Shown piece after piece: positions 17,961 through 27,776 of a stretch of DNA of 64,000 nucleotides. The first letter of the stretch is position 1. Each line of letters begins with the position of its first letter. Below the pieces are notes generated by a model, which was given only the letters and a program-made list of their open reading frames with translations, ran no database searches and was not told the origin of the DNA. Source of the stretch: an uncultured Lachnospiraceae bacterium (lineage in GTDB: Bacteria > Bacillota > Clostridia > Lachnospirales > Lachnospiraceae); contig UQAW01000013.1 of assembly GCA_900539175.1 (NCBI GenBank), forward strand, positions 5,908-69,907. The letters are read 5' to 3'. The position numbers and the translations under genes are program-made.

Positions 17961-19184
17961 TCAAGAACGATAATCCGCATTAATTTTTACATAATCATAC
18001 GTCAGGTCGCATCCCCATGCTGTGGCAGATTCCTCTCCCATCTTCACATCCGCAATCGCCGTCACTTCCGGCTCGGAAAGAATCTTTGTCGCTTCTTCCT
18101 CACTGTAATCAACTGCTACACCATTTTCAATAATCTGAAGCTTCCCTGCCGCACTTTCGAAGAACAGGTCTACCTTCTCCGGATCAAAAGATACTCCGGA
18201 GTATCCCATCGCACAGAGGATTCGTCCCCAGTTGGCGTCATGACCATAGATTGCTGCTTTTGTAAGACTGGATGTCACGACTGACTTTGAAAGAATCACT
18301 GCATCTTCCTTAGACTTTGCACCTACGATTTTCACTTCGAATAAAGCCGTTGCACCCTCTCCGTCTCCCGCAATCTTCTTTGCCAATACGGTATTAACTT
18401 CCGTCAGTGCTTCCAGAAAGGCTTCATAGTCCTTATTCTTTTCCGTAATTTCCGAATTTCCAGCCAGACCATTTGCCAACAGAAGTACAGTATCATTGGT
18501 GGAGGTATCTCCATCCACAGAAACCATATTATACGTATCCTTCACAACAGCAGAAAGCGCTTCCTGCAAAAGTTCTTTCGTAATTGCCAGATCCGTTGTG
18601 ACAAAGGCAAGCATGGTACACATATTCGGATGGATCATGCCGGAACCTTTACACATGCCGCCGATGGTCACTTCTTTTTCTCCGACAGTGAATGTCACTG
18701 CTACTTCCTTCTGCTTCGTATCCGTTGTCATAATTGCCTGTGCCGCCTCGCTGGCTGCTTCACGGGTAGCTGCCAGCTTTGGCGCCAGCATCTTCACACC
18801 TGCTGCAATCTTATCCATCGGAATCTGTTTTCCAATAACCCCGGTGGATGCCACCAAAACTGCATCTTCCGGAACGTTCAGAACTCCTGCCGCAGTACTG
18901 GCTGTCTCTTTACAATATCCAAATCCTTCCTCGCCTGTACAGGCATTCGCCACACCGCTGTTGCAGACAATCGCCTGTGCCGTTGGATGATGATAAACAA
19001 TGCTCTGGTCCCATTTTACCGGAGCCGCCTTTACTACATTGGTTGTAAATGTACCGGCTGCCACGCAGGGCACCTCGCTGTAAACCAGCGCCATGTCCTT
19101 CATTCCCTCTTTTTTGATTCCGGCAGCACCGCCTGCCGCCTGAAAACCCTTTGCTGCGGTAACACCGCCATCAATATACTTCAT
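17961..19184 (-). CDS. argJ: Glutamate N-acetyltransferase, bifunctional ArgJ
   Basis: Recycles the acetyl group from N-acetylornithine to glutamate, and in bifunctional forms also uses acetyl-CoA. It is a self-cleaving Ntn-type enzyme of 407 residues. The GDGEGATALFEV segment near residue 275 should hold the autocleavage Ala-Thr pair, though the common version has Lys-Leu after the Thr rather than Ala-Leu. CNSGVANACTGEEG and GHDANWGRILCAMGYSG are typical. No argA is visible nearby, and with ArgJ present the acetyl cycle does not need one. It is followed after 83 bases by argB. Confidence 0.93.
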   Translation of the reverse strand: MKYIDGGVTAAKGFQAAGGAAGIKKEGMKDMALVYSEVPCVAAGTFTTNVVKAAPVKWDQSIVYHHPTAQAIVCNSGVANACTGEEGFGYCKETASTAAGVLNVPEDAVLVASTGVIGKQIPMDKIAAGVKMLAPKLAATREAASEAAQAIMTTDTKQKEVAVTFTVGEKEVTIGGMCKGSGMIHPNMCTMLAFVTTDLAITKELLQEALSAVVKDTYNMVSVDGDTSTNDTVLLLANGLAGNSEITEKNKDYEAFLEALTEVNTVLAKKIAGDGEGATALFEVKIVGAKSKEDAVILSKSVVTSSLTKAAIYGHDANWGRILCAMGYSGVSFDPEKVDLFFESAAGKLQIIENGVAVDYSEEEATKILSEPEVTAIADVKMGEESATAWGCDLTYDYVKINADYRS

Positions 19185-19225
19185 TCTGAATTCCTCCTGC
19201 CTTTCCCAATAAAAAACTTCTTTCC

Positions 19226-20266
19226 TTACGGAAATACCGGTGCCATCCGAAGACCTTCTGCCTCATCGAATCCAAAGAGCAGATTCATATTCTGCACTGC
19301 CTGACCTGCCGCACCTTTTACCAGATTATCAATCGCTCCCATCATAATAATACGGTTTGTTCTCGGATCAAGTTTAAAGTTTACGTCCACAAAATTGCTT
19401 CCCTCCACCCAACGGGTCTGCGGGCATACATCCTGATCGAGAACACGGACGAAGCGTTCCCCTGCATAATATTTATCATAGATTGCCTTTACCTCTTCAT
19501 AAGTAACCTCTTTTTTCAGCGAAGCATAGGCAGTTGCCAGAATTCCTCTGTTCATCGGTACCAGATGGGGCGTAAAGTTAATCGTAATCGGATATCCTGC
19601 CGCATAAGACAACTGTTCCTCAATCTCCGGTGTATGACGATGGGTCGTCACGCCGTAAGCCTTCATATTCTCATTGACCTCACAGAAGAGATTGTCAAGC
19701 TTCGCACCTCTTCCCGCTCCGGATGTACCGGACTTTGCATCTACGATCAATGTATTGCCGTCAATAATTCCTTCCTTTATAAGCGGATAAGCAGTCAGAA
19801 TCGAACAGGTTGTATAACATCCCGGATTGGCGATCAATCTCGCCTTCTTGATCTGCTCCCGGTTGATCTCACAAAGACCATAGACCGCCTCCTCAATAAA
19901 CTGAGGGGATTTATGCTGAATTTTATACCATTCTTCATAGACCGATACATCTTTGATCCGAAAATCCGCACTCAGATCAATAATTTTCACTTTTGACAGA
20001 ATCCCTTCATTCACAAGAGAAGCACAAAGTCCCTGGGGCGTTGCTGTGAATATCACGTCAACCTGAGAAGCAAGTTCTTCCATATTATCATCCATACATA
20101 CTGCATCGACCAACTGGAACATATTCTGATATACTTCATAATACTTCTTATCAATATAGCTTCTGGAACCATACCATACAATCTCCACATCCTTGTGTCC
20201 CAGCAGCAGCCTTACAATTTCCTGTCCCGCATATCCTGTGGAACCGATAATACCCGCTTTTATCAT
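19226..20266 (-). CDS. argC: N-acetyl-gamma-glutamyl-phosphate reductase
   Basis: NADPH-dependent reduction of acetylglutamyl phosphate. The 346-residue product has an N-terminal Rossmann fold (AGIIGSTGYAGQEIVRLL), the catalytic cysteine in NPGCYTTCSIL and a C-terminal domain with HRHTPEIEEQLS. This is the first gene of the minus-strand argC-argJ-argB-argD operon. An ARG-box-like dyad overlaps its predicted promoter about 415 bases upstream, leaving a long leader that includes a repeat element. Confidence 0.94.
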   Translation of the reverse strand: MIKAGIIGSTGYAGQEIVRLLLGHKDVEIVWYGSRSYIDKKYYEVYQNMFQLVDAVCMDDNMEELASQVDVIFTATPQGLCASLVNEGILSKVKIIDLSADFRIKDVSVYEEWYKIQHKSPQFIEEAVYGLCEINREQIKKARLIANPGCYTTCSILTAYPLIKEGIIDGNTLIVDAKSGTSGAGRGAKLDNLFCEVNENMKAYGVTTHRHTPEIEEQLSYAAGYPITINFTPHLVPMNRGILATAYASLKKEVTYEEVKAIYDKYYAGERFVRVLDQDVCPQTRWVEGSNFVDVNFKLDPRTNRIIMMGAIDNLVKGAAGQAVQNMNLLFGFDEAEGLRMAPVFP

Positions 20267-20340
20267 CTCTTTTTCCTCCGAATTTCTATTTTCAAATCTC
20301 TTTCATTTACAATACCCGAAACTGCCATTCTATAAAATAA

Positions 20341-20525
20341 TGATGTTGGGGGCAAAAGGTATTTTAACCCCTATGATACACGGATTGCTCCGCATTTCAT
20401 GCTCCCGCAATCCTAAAAACATTCGAAATCCGTCCTATTTGGGCTACTTTCTCATGTTTTACGGGTCCCAAAGTCATGCTCTTTCATGCAAGCATGAAAC
20501 GCATAACCTTTTGACCCTGATATCT
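20341..20525. repeat. Dispersed repeat with inverted ends in the argC leader
   Basis: The ends are inverted: GATGTTGGGGGCAAAAGGTA near 20342 pairs imperfectly with the reverse of ACCTTTTGACCCTGATATC near 20507-20525. Inside are GGATTG/CAATCC pairing and the perfect hairpin TTTCATG-CAAG-CATGAAA (20482-20499). Bases 20413-20525 recur, with a deletion and in reverse orientation, at 63576-63656. Part recurs at 37193-37245 and 15616-15643. Confidence 0.75.
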
Positions 20526-20676
20526 TAATCTACTGGTATCACTGCATAAAAAAGCAAACATCCTCTGCCTTTGCAAGCACTGGCAAATTAGCTACTTTAT
20601 CATATACCTTCCTTTACTTTCTGTAAAGTCCTTTCCTATTTAAAAATAAAAGTTTGTGTAATTCATTCAATTTTTC

Positions 20677-20767
20677 TGTATAATTATACATTATTAGTGC
20701 ATATTATGCAAGTTTTTTTGGTTTTTTATAAATAGTGCTTGCATATCCGCTTCAGATGATGTATATT
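20677..20767. promoter_or_regulatory. Divergent argC/argG promoter region with ARG-box-like palindromes
   Basis: On the minus strand TTGCAT (20706-20711), a 17-base spacer and TATAAT (20683-20688) form a good promoter for argC. On the plus strand TTGCAT (20739-20744), 17 bases and TATATT (20762-20767) form one for argG. The perfect palindrome TGTATAATTATACA (20677-20690) and the near-palindrome TGCATATTATGCA (20698-20710) resemble ArgR/AhrC operator halves and cover the argC promoter. Arginine repression of both operons is inferred. Confidence 0.7.
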
Positions 20768-20855
20768 TAGTTGCAGTGAAGATAGCAAACCAAAATTATC
20801 CGGTCTGCATCGGTAACCGGGTAAAAAGATAAACATTCCAAGGAGGATTCAAACA

Positions 20856-22082
20856 ATGAAGGAAAAAGTAATCTTAGCGTATTCCGGCGGTCTTGATACC
20901 ACGGCAGTCATCCCGTGGCTGAAAGAAACTTTTGATTATGAAGTAATCTGCTGCTGCATCGACTGCGGACAGGGAAATGAACTGGACGGCCTGGACGAGA
21001 GAGCAAAACTCTCCGGTGCTTCCAAATTATATATTGAAAACATTATTGATGAGTTCTGCGATGACTACATTATGCCATGTGTAAAAGCAGGTGCCGTGTA
21101 CGAGCACAAATATCTGCTTGGTACTTCTATGGCACGTCCGGCCATTGCAAAGAAACTGGTGGAAATTGCAAGAAAAGAAGGTGCGGCCGCAATCTGTCAC
21201 GGTGCAACCGGAAAAGGAAATGACCAGATTCGTTTTGAGCTTGGAATCAAAGCTCTGGCTCCGGACTTAAAGATCATCGCTCCATGGCGAATGACAGATG
21301 TATGGACTATGCAGTCCCGTGAAGACGAAATTGAATACTGTAAACAACACGGTATTGACCTTCCGTTCGCCGCAGATTCCAGCTACAGCCGTGACCGTAA
21401 TCTGTGGCACATCAGCCATGAAGGTCTGGAACTGGAAGATCCGGCAAATGAGCCAAACTACGATCATATGTTAGTTCTCGGTGTAACTCCTGAAAAAGCA
21501 CCGGAAGAAGGCGAATATGTAACCATGACTTTCGAGGCAGGCGTTCCGAAGACTCTGAACGGAAAAGCTATGAAAGTATCCGAGATCATCACCGAGTTAA
21601 ATGCACTGGGCGGAAAACATGGAATCGGTATCATCGATATCGTAGAAAACCGTGTTGTGGGCATGAAATCCCGTGGCGTTTATGAAACTCCGGGCGGAAC
21701 AATTCTGATGGAAGCTCATGATCAGTTGGAAGAACTGATTCTGGATCGTGACACATTGGAAACCAAGAAAAAACTGGGCAGCCAGTTCGCTCAGGTTGTA
21801 TACGAAGGAAAATGGTTCACACCGCTTCGTGAGGCAATCCAGGCATTCGTTGAATCAACACAACAGTATGTAACCGGTGAAGTAAAATTCAAGCTTTACA
21901 AAGGCAATATCATCAAAGCCGGAACCACTTCTCCGTACAGCCTGTACAATGAATCTCTGGCATCCTTCACCACCGGTGATCTCTATGACCACCATGACGC
22001 AAGCGGATTCATCACACTGTTTGGCCTGCCGCTGAAGGTTCGTGCTATGAAGATGCAGGAAGTTAAGAACAACAAACAATAA
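20856..22082 (+). CDS. argG: Argininosuccinate synthase
   Basis: Joins citrulline and aspartate using ATP. The 408-residue product starts with the ATP pyrophosphatase loop ILAYSGGLDTTAVIPWL and contains HGATGKGNDQIRFELG, DSSYSRDRNLWHISHEG and the C-terminal YSLYNESLASF. It has a strong AAGGAGG site seven to ten bases upstream. argH does not follow; a terminator closes the transcript. It is transcribed away from argCJBD. Confidence 0.96.
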   Translation: MKEKVILAYSGGLDTTAVIPWLKETFDYEVICCCIDCGQGNELDGLDERAKLSGASKLYIENIIDEFCDDYIMPCVKAGAVYEHKYLLGTSMARPAIAKKLVEIARKEGAAAICHGATGKGNDQIRFELGIKALAPDLKIIAPWRMTDVWTMQSREDEIEYCKQHGIDLPFAADSSYSRDRNLWHISHEGLELEDPANEPNYDHMLVLGVTPEKAPEEGEYVTMTFEAGVPKTLNGKAMKVSEIITELNALGGKHGIGIIDIVENRVVGMKSRGVYETPGGTILMEAHDQLEELILDRDTLETKKKLGSQFAQVVYEGKWFTPLREAIQAFVESTQQYVTGEVKFKLYKGNIIKAGTTSPYSLYNESLASFTTGDLYDHHDASGFITLFGLPLKVRAMKMQEVKNNKQ

Positions 22083-22121
22083 ATAACTGCGAAAATACAA
22101 AACAGTAACAATCATAAAATC

Positions 22122-22172
22122 AGCCGGGTAAGATGCAGACTGAAAAGTCTGCTCTTATCCGGCTTTGTTGTT
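22122..22172 (+). terminator. argG terminator
   Basis: AGCCGGGTAAGA..CAGACT pairs with AGTCTG..CTTATCCGGCT around GAAA, followed by a TTGTTGTT tract, 39 bases after the argG stop codon. Confidence 0.85.
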
Positions 22173-22200
22173 GCAGGTATGATAAAACGCATTGAGATAA

Positions 22201-22493
22201 CTAATCCTGTCCATTTATAATCTCCTCAATCGATAAAAAGGGAACCTCTTCAAACAACTCCTCTAATTCCTGTTGGATTTCCAGGGCTAATGCAATTTTC
22301 ATCAAAGAAAGCAATGATATTTCACCGCTTTGTTCAAACCTTTTCACAGACCCTAAACTTACTCCTGATTTCTCACTTAATCTTTTCTGTGATATTTTCC
22401 GCCGTTTGCGGATAGTTCAGATTCTGCCGCAATCATTTTATCAATTTCCCTTGGTGTTTTTTGATTTAATATATAGATATTCGTAGCTATCAT
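22201..22493 (-). pseudogene. Frameshifted XRE-family regulator
   Basis: On the minus strand the reading from the ATG at 22491-22493 gives MIATNIYILNQKTPREIDKM, then AAESELSA, and hits a stop soon after. A second frame continues with RKRRKISQKRLSEKSGVSLG and SVKRFEQSGEISLLSLMKIA, ending EEIINGQD. Together they make one helix-turn-helix protein of about 95 residues, of the type paired with HipA-like toxins or acting alone. One base lost around 22400-22415 explains the break. No toxin partner remains nearby. The remnant sits between argG and the trailer end of the CRISPR array. Confidence 0.7.
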
Positions 22494-22862
22494 TTTATCT
22501 AATTCTTATTAAAATAGCAATATTAAGCTAATATTTTATTCACTATATTATTACTTATTATTCTCCACATTCCACCGGAGAATCCCATGTTTTTTGCAGA
22601 TTCTCCTACGCAATTTACTTAAGCCCAATCACCTCTTCTAAACAGTTATAATCAGAAAGACCTATAACCGTTTTGTTCCACCCTTATAGATACAACAAAA
22701 ATACACCTTCTTTTACTCTATAACTACTATTGTCTGTCCTTCAACACGAACGAATCCGATATTAATTCTCTATCGAGTAATTTTTAGATCGCTTTAGCTG
22801 ACCTTTACTCTCTTTAACAAAAATACCATCCTTTGCTATAACACCTATAATTATTCTAATTG
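22494..22862. other. AT-rich gene-free stretch before the CRISPR trailer
   Basis: No intact gene is visible. A hairpin GGAGAATC (22577-22584) / GATTCTCC (22599-22606) stands out. Just beyond it, on the minus strand, a stop-bounded fragment reads GWNKTVIGLSDYNCLEEVIG, which looks protein-like and may be the tail of a decayed gene. I cannot assign it. Confidence 0.4.
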
Positions 22863-25607
22863 ATTTGACTTTACATCCTCATACAGAGGATGACAATGCA
22901 GGAATGGACAGCTACGGAAACGCTGTTGTATTTCAATTCACATCCTCATATAGAGGATGACTTTTTGCGTGTGCCAGAGCGTTGGCACCTTTAGAATTTC
23001 AATTCACATCCTCATATAGAGGATGACGCCATCAGATCGTAAGCTTTTTCTGCACTAATTCCATTTCAATTCACATCCTCATATAGAGGATGACTGGACA
23101 ACTACCGTCAATTCTTATCCTACAGATATTTCAATTCACATCCTCATATAGAGGATGACAGCGTTACAAAGATTTTTCATGGACAACCAGGGTATTTCAA
23201 TTCACATCCTCATATAGAGGATGACGGAAGTATGGATCATTGGCAAACACTTCTGTTGAATTTCAATTCACATCCTCATACAGAGGATGACCTATATGAA
23301 TGTGATACCAGGAAAGGAATACACCGTATTTCAATTCACATCCTCATATAGAGGATGACGCATCTCCAATTTGCAGAATCTCAGGATTCTGAATCATTTC
23401 AATTCACATCCTCATATAGAGGATGACCAGAATTGGTTGCGTATATATGCTTTGATGGAATATTTCAATTCACATCCTCATATAGAGGATGACGCGTGAC
23501 AAGTACCAAGCCGTGACAACCGGTAAAATTTCAATTCACATCCTCATATAGAGGATGACGACTTGGTGAGAAATATATATCTGGAATTGACGGATTTCAA
23601 TTCACATCCTCATATAGAGGATGACGGCAGCGCTGAGTAACAAGCTGTTACAGCTTGCATTTCAATTCACATCCTCATATAGAGGATGACCTGCGGATGC
23701 ACGTCCTATGTGGTTTCTTGGAAATTTCAATTCACATCCTCATATAGAGGATGACTTTACTCTTACGATATGCTTTCAATTCCGAACACATTTCAATTCA
23801 CATCCTCATATAGAGGATGACTTTTACGGATTACAAATTATATGCCGATAACATGATATTTCAATTCACATCCTCATATAGAGGATGACACTCTGGCGCT
23901 AATATTGTCCCGCCGGGAGGGTGTATTTCAATTCACATCCTCATATAGAGGATGACAAGGAGACAAGCGGATGAAAAGGTAGACGGATATATTTCAATTC
24001 ACATCCTCATATAGAGGATGACCCGTCAGAGGTCCCTCATCCGGAACCGAGAAATGCAATTTCAATTCACATCCTCATATAGAGGATGACGGAACACCAT
24101 GCAGCACAAGGGATTAATGTTTCCAATTTCAATTCACATCCTCATATAGAGGATGACCATGCACCTCATCCTTATTGTCCAAACGGCAAATATTTCAATT
24201 CACATCCTCATATAGAGGATGACGGGTTAAATGCTACCTTTTCCGCCCTGAGGACTATTTCAATTCACATCCTCATATAGAGGATGACACATCTGTTGTC
24301 GATGGATTCAAGTTGTTTGAAGTATTTCAATTCACATCCTCATATAGAGGATGACGCCCCTGGGATAATGAAACAAATTATGATGCAGATTTCAATTCAC
24401 ATCCTCATATAGAGGATGACATGTTAATGTTTATCGAATCTTTGCTTTTGTTAAATTTCAATTCACATCCTCATATAGAGGATGACGAAGTCCTGAAGGT
24501 CGGAGATGCCCTGATGTTTATTTCAATTCACATCCTCATATAGAGGATGACAGCGATGCAGATCAGACGGTTGATTATCCAAAAGTATTTCAATTCACAT
24601 CCTCATATAGAGGATGACCAAATCCTGCTTTGATGGATCACTGGTTTTCATTATTTCAATTCACATCCTCATATAGAGGATGACGGGCATCCGGATTTTT
24701 CTTTTACAGAACTGAAAAATTTCAATTCACATCCTCATATAGAGGATGACTATATTGGCTCGTGTTAAACCCAACGGTTTTCCAATTTCAATTCACATCC
24801 TCATATAGAGGATGACTTTCTGGCGGTTGCAGATTATGTAACAGGATGGATATTTCAATTCACATCCTCATATAGAGGATGACTCCTTGACAATTTTTCT
24901 CATAGTCGGAGTTACGTATTTCAATTCACATCCTCATATAGAGGATGACTCAAGAAGGTTGGCAGCGTGGGTTAATGACTGCATTTCAATTCACATCCTC
25001 ATATAGAGGATGACAATTACTTCGCATTCTGTGCCGCAAACATTGTCAATTTCAATTCACATCCTCATATAGAGGATGACAATCATTGAACGATATGTGA
25101 AATTCGATCCAGAATTTCAATTCACATCCTCATATAGAGGATGACCTCTTCGTCCCAACTGTAACTATCTAATTCATGTATTTCAATTCACATCCTCATA
25201 TAGAGGATGACGGAGAAGATGCTTTTGACGTGATTTATAAAAACGTATTTCAATTCACATCCTCATATAGAGGATGACTGAAGGGCATGTTTTTAAGGCT
25301 GGAAAAGAGGGATTTCAATTCACATCCTCATATAGAGGATGACTTAATGGCTGTACATATTTCTCAAATACATCTTTATTTCAATTCACATCCTCATATA
25401 GAGGATGACAAAACGTAAAGGAGCATGGAAGCTTTGCAGTGTGATTTCAATTCACATCCTCATATAGAGGATGACTGGCGATATGGGATACGTCCTGAAC
25501 ATCGAGAAATTTCAATTCACATCCTCATATAGAGGATGACTAATCAGATTTTTTCATCGCAATTCCTTTATCCGCATTTCAATTCACATCCTCATATAGA
25601 GGATGAC
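22863..25607 (-). CRISPR. Type I-C CRISPR array, 42 repeats and 41 spacers
   Basis: Repeats are 32 nt. Read on the minus strand they begin GTCATCCTC, contain the palindrome ATCCTC-TATAT-GAGGAT, and end GAATTGAAAT, the typical I-C repeat end. Spacers are 33-36 nt. Nearly all repeats are identical. The one at 23260-23291 has a T-to-C change, and the outermost at 22863-22894 is degenerate in its spacer-distal half, marking the trailer. The leader side is therefore at 25607, next to cas2, and newest spacers should be there. The array is co-oriented with the cas operon. All 41 spacers differ by eye. Confidence 0.98.
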
Positions 25608-25777
25608 CGCAAATATGTACAAATTCAAGCTGTCCAATCACTTGAATTTGCAACATATTCACAATTTTCTTCAAATTAATATAACTCAAATTTCATTTCA
25701 CTAATATATTTATCTCATTTTTATACCAAATTCCGGTGCGAATCTCCGGGGATTTTATGTGTACTTCAGATTCGCAC
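25608..25777 (-). promoter_or_regulatory. CRISPR leader with a hairpin at the cas2 stop
   Basis: An AT-rich stretch of 170 bases between cas2 and the first repeat, as expected for a leader carrying the array promoter and adaptation signals. A perfect 10-bp stem GTGCGAATCT (25736-25745) / AGATTCGCAC (25768-25777) with a 22-base loop abuts the cas2 stop. It lacks a T run, so it may be an RNA-processing or leader element rather than a terminator. Confidence 0.65.
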
Positions 25778-26067
25778 TAGAACATCAAAGTATCTGTCAC
25801 ATCAAAGCCTGCTTTAACGCCAATGTGCTCTACTTTATTTTTGTAATGATCTCCCAAATAGTAAAACCTTAAACTATCTACCTCCTTATCAATGATCTTT
25901 TCCAGAATGGCCTTCACCTCTCTGCATTTCGTTGCATCCATCTGACACTCAAAAACAGAATTCTGCACTCTTTGCCCATAATTTACACATTGCTTGGCAA
26001 CTTTTCTCAGCCGTCGCCGACCTGCTTCTGTCTGTGTATTAACATCATATGTAATTAAAACAAGCAT
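25777..26067 (-). CDS. cas2: CRISPR adaptation nuclease-fold protein Cas2
   Basis: Partner of Cas1 in the spacer integration complex. The 96-residue ferredoxin-like product starts MLVLITYDVNTQTEAGRRRL with the conserved Asp after YD, and has NSVFECQMDATKC and RFYYLGDHYKNKVEHIG, typical of I-C Cas2. The ATG at 26067 has AGGTGA at good spacing; the GTG three codons earlier lies inside that site. It is the last gene of the cas operon, followed by the leader. Confidence 0.95.
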   Translation of the reverse strand: MLVLITYDVNTQTEAGRRRLRKVAKQCVNYGQRVQNSVFECQMDATKCREVKAILEKIIDKEVDSLRFYYLGDHYKNKVEHIGVKAGFDVTDTLMF

Positions 26068-26076
26068 AACTTTCAC

Positions 26077-27108
26077 CTACTTCCATAAAAACGGAGGATA
26101 CTCATCCAAGTCGCCTCTCAAAAATCTTGCTAACAGCATTGCCTGCACATGAGGAACCATTCCCCACTCTATTTTCTCATCTAAAAATGGGTGTTTTATC
26201 GTGTCCTGCTTTTTCGATTGCCATGCGGAGAGAAATACCTTCCTCCCTTCTTCATCCAATATAACCGCACCATTTTCTTTCTTATGAAAATAATTATTTT
26301 TAATTACTTTTTTATTTATCAAGGTAAGTACAAATCTGTCTGCCATAACACTTCTCAATTCCTCCATAAGATCAAGTGCCAATGACATACGCCCCGGTCG
26401 GTCCGTATGGTAAAAACCCACATATGGATCCAAACCCACACCTTCCAGAGCGGCTCCGCACATACCTGCCAGAAGTGTATAAGCAAAGGATAACATTGCA
26501 TTTACATTATCAAGCGGCGGACGTTTATTACGTCCCTGAAATACAAAATCTTCTTTTTGCTGCAAGATTAACTCATCAAATACGGAAAAATAAACCGACG
26601 CCGCCTCGCCTTCTAACCCTAACAAGGATGCCGCATTATCACAGTTTCTTATATTCTCCAGACTTCTATACAAAATGCTTGATTTCTCTTTCAATTTGTC
26701 CGCATCCAGTCTCATGGGATAATCTCTGGCTGCCCGTTCTAAAACCCACCTTGCATTATAAACCTTACCTACGATAAAATTTCTTGCAATACGGATACTT
26801 TGATTTCTGTCCTCACTGATTCTGTACTGTTGTTTTCTAAGTGTAACATTACCTTTTACTTCTCCTGAAACTCTTGCCAGAAACCGTCCATTTCCGGACA
26901 TGAAGGATACATCAATGTTTCTTTGGGCACATGCTCCCATCAGCGCCGGACTGGCACCGGTATACCCAAATGTAATAATACTTTGAAGATTATGCAGCGG
27001 TATCCGTCCAATCTCCTTTTGTTCCTCCAAAATCACCACATTTTCTCCATCAAGAGATAAATAGCGGTTATTTGACATAATATACAATGTATTAAGAAGT
27101 CTCTTCAA
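26077..27108 (-). CDS. cas1: CRISPR integrase Cas1, type I-C
   Basis: Catalytic subunit of the spacer integrase. The 343-residue product has an N-terminal beta domain (NRYLSLDGENVVILEEQKEIG) and a helical catalytic domain. Metal ligands are expected at Glu166 (LLGLEGEAA), His234 (GFYHTDRPGR) and the acidic pair in SLALDLMEELR near 246-249. All are present, so the enzyme should be active. It overlaps cas4 by 4 bp and is nine bases from cas2. Confidence 0.96.
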   Translation of the reverse strand: MKRLLNTLYIMSNNRYLSLDGENVVILEEQKEIGRIPLHNLQSIITFGYTGASPALMGACAQRNIDVSFMSGNGRFLARVSGEVKGNVTLRKQQYRISEDRNQSIRIARNFIVGKVYNARWVLERAARDYPMRLDADKLKEKSSILYRSLENIRNCDNAASLLGLEGEAASVYFSVFDELILQQKEDFVFQGRNKRPPLDNVNAMLSFAYTLLAGMCGAALEGVGLDPYVGFYHTDRPGRMSLALDLMEELRSVMADRFVLTLINKKVIKNNYFHKKENGAVILDEEGRKVFLSAWQSKKQDTIKHPFLDEKIEWGMVPHVQAMLLARFLRGDLDEYPPFLWK

Positions 27109-27776
27109 TAATCATCTACCTCCTGAATCCTCCTGTTAATATACTCCGCAGCAGATTTATTTTTATTCAATACCGGCAGACAGATATCTTTTAGAGAACA
27201 GGCATTGCAGCTTTTTGTCCGCTTCACTTTAGGCGTATATCTCTGCTCAAAGTACCTATGCATCTCTTGAAACATCTCTTTCACTTTTTCCCGTAATTGA
27301 TCATCAAATATCACCTTAGTTCTGTGTTTTGTCTCTCCATAATAGATATAACCAAAAGGTATGGTGCAGCAAAGCATTTCCTCAAGACAAAGTGCCTGTG
27401 CGGCGACTTGCAGTTTATCGATATCATTCTTTTTCGGCTCACCACGTTTATATTCAATGGGAAGCACAGTATACTTTCCCTCCCGTCCGGAAAGCGTAAT
27501 CCCATCATCTGCTCTGTGGAATTCTACCACGTCACACTCACCGCTGATACCCAGTTCACGAGAATGAACCGGCATTGCTCTTACAATAATTAAATCCCCT
27601 CTTTTTTCTTTCAGCAAGGCATCATGGGCTTTTTCATGAAGAAGCCTGCCTTCTACCGTACGTACATTTTCCTGCCACTGAAGTTCTATGTATGCCAATG
27701 CCCATTGACGTCGGCAGAAGGCAAAGTGCTGAATTCCGGAAAGCTGGAGAAACTCATCCTCCTTATACAAACTCAT
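27105..27776 (-). CDS. cas4: Cas4 exonuclease of the adaptation module
   Basis: RecB-like iron-sulfur nuclease that trims prespacers and selects those with a correct PAM in I-C systems. The 223-residue product has FCRRQWALAYIE with the first Cys near residue 21 and EGRLLHEKAHD. GECDVVEF and LPIEYKRGEPKK supply the Asp/Glu-x-Lys core, and the C-terminal cluster is CNACSLKDIC. All four cysteines are present. It overlaps cas7 by 14 bp and cas1 by 4 bp. Confidence 0.94.
   Translation of the reverse strand: MSLYKEDEFLQLSGIQHFAFCRRQWALAYIELQWQENVRTVEGRLLHEKAHDALLKEKRGDLIIVRAMPVHSRELGISGECDVVEFHRADDGITLSGREGKYTVLPIEYKRGEPKKNDIDKLQVAAQALCLEEMLCCTIPFGYIYYGETKHRTKVIFDDQLREKVKEMFQEMHRYFEQRYTPKVKRTKSCNACSLKDICLPVLNKNKSAAEYINRRIQEVDDY

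Noticed and set aside
24086..24280. 64-residue frame inside the CRISPR array
   Set aside because: Built from repeats and spacers; repeats give the NFNSHPHIEDD pattern.
22863..25607. Self-targeting spacers
   Set aside because: I compared spacers by eye with the genes of this window and saw no match; the rest of the genome cannot be checked here.
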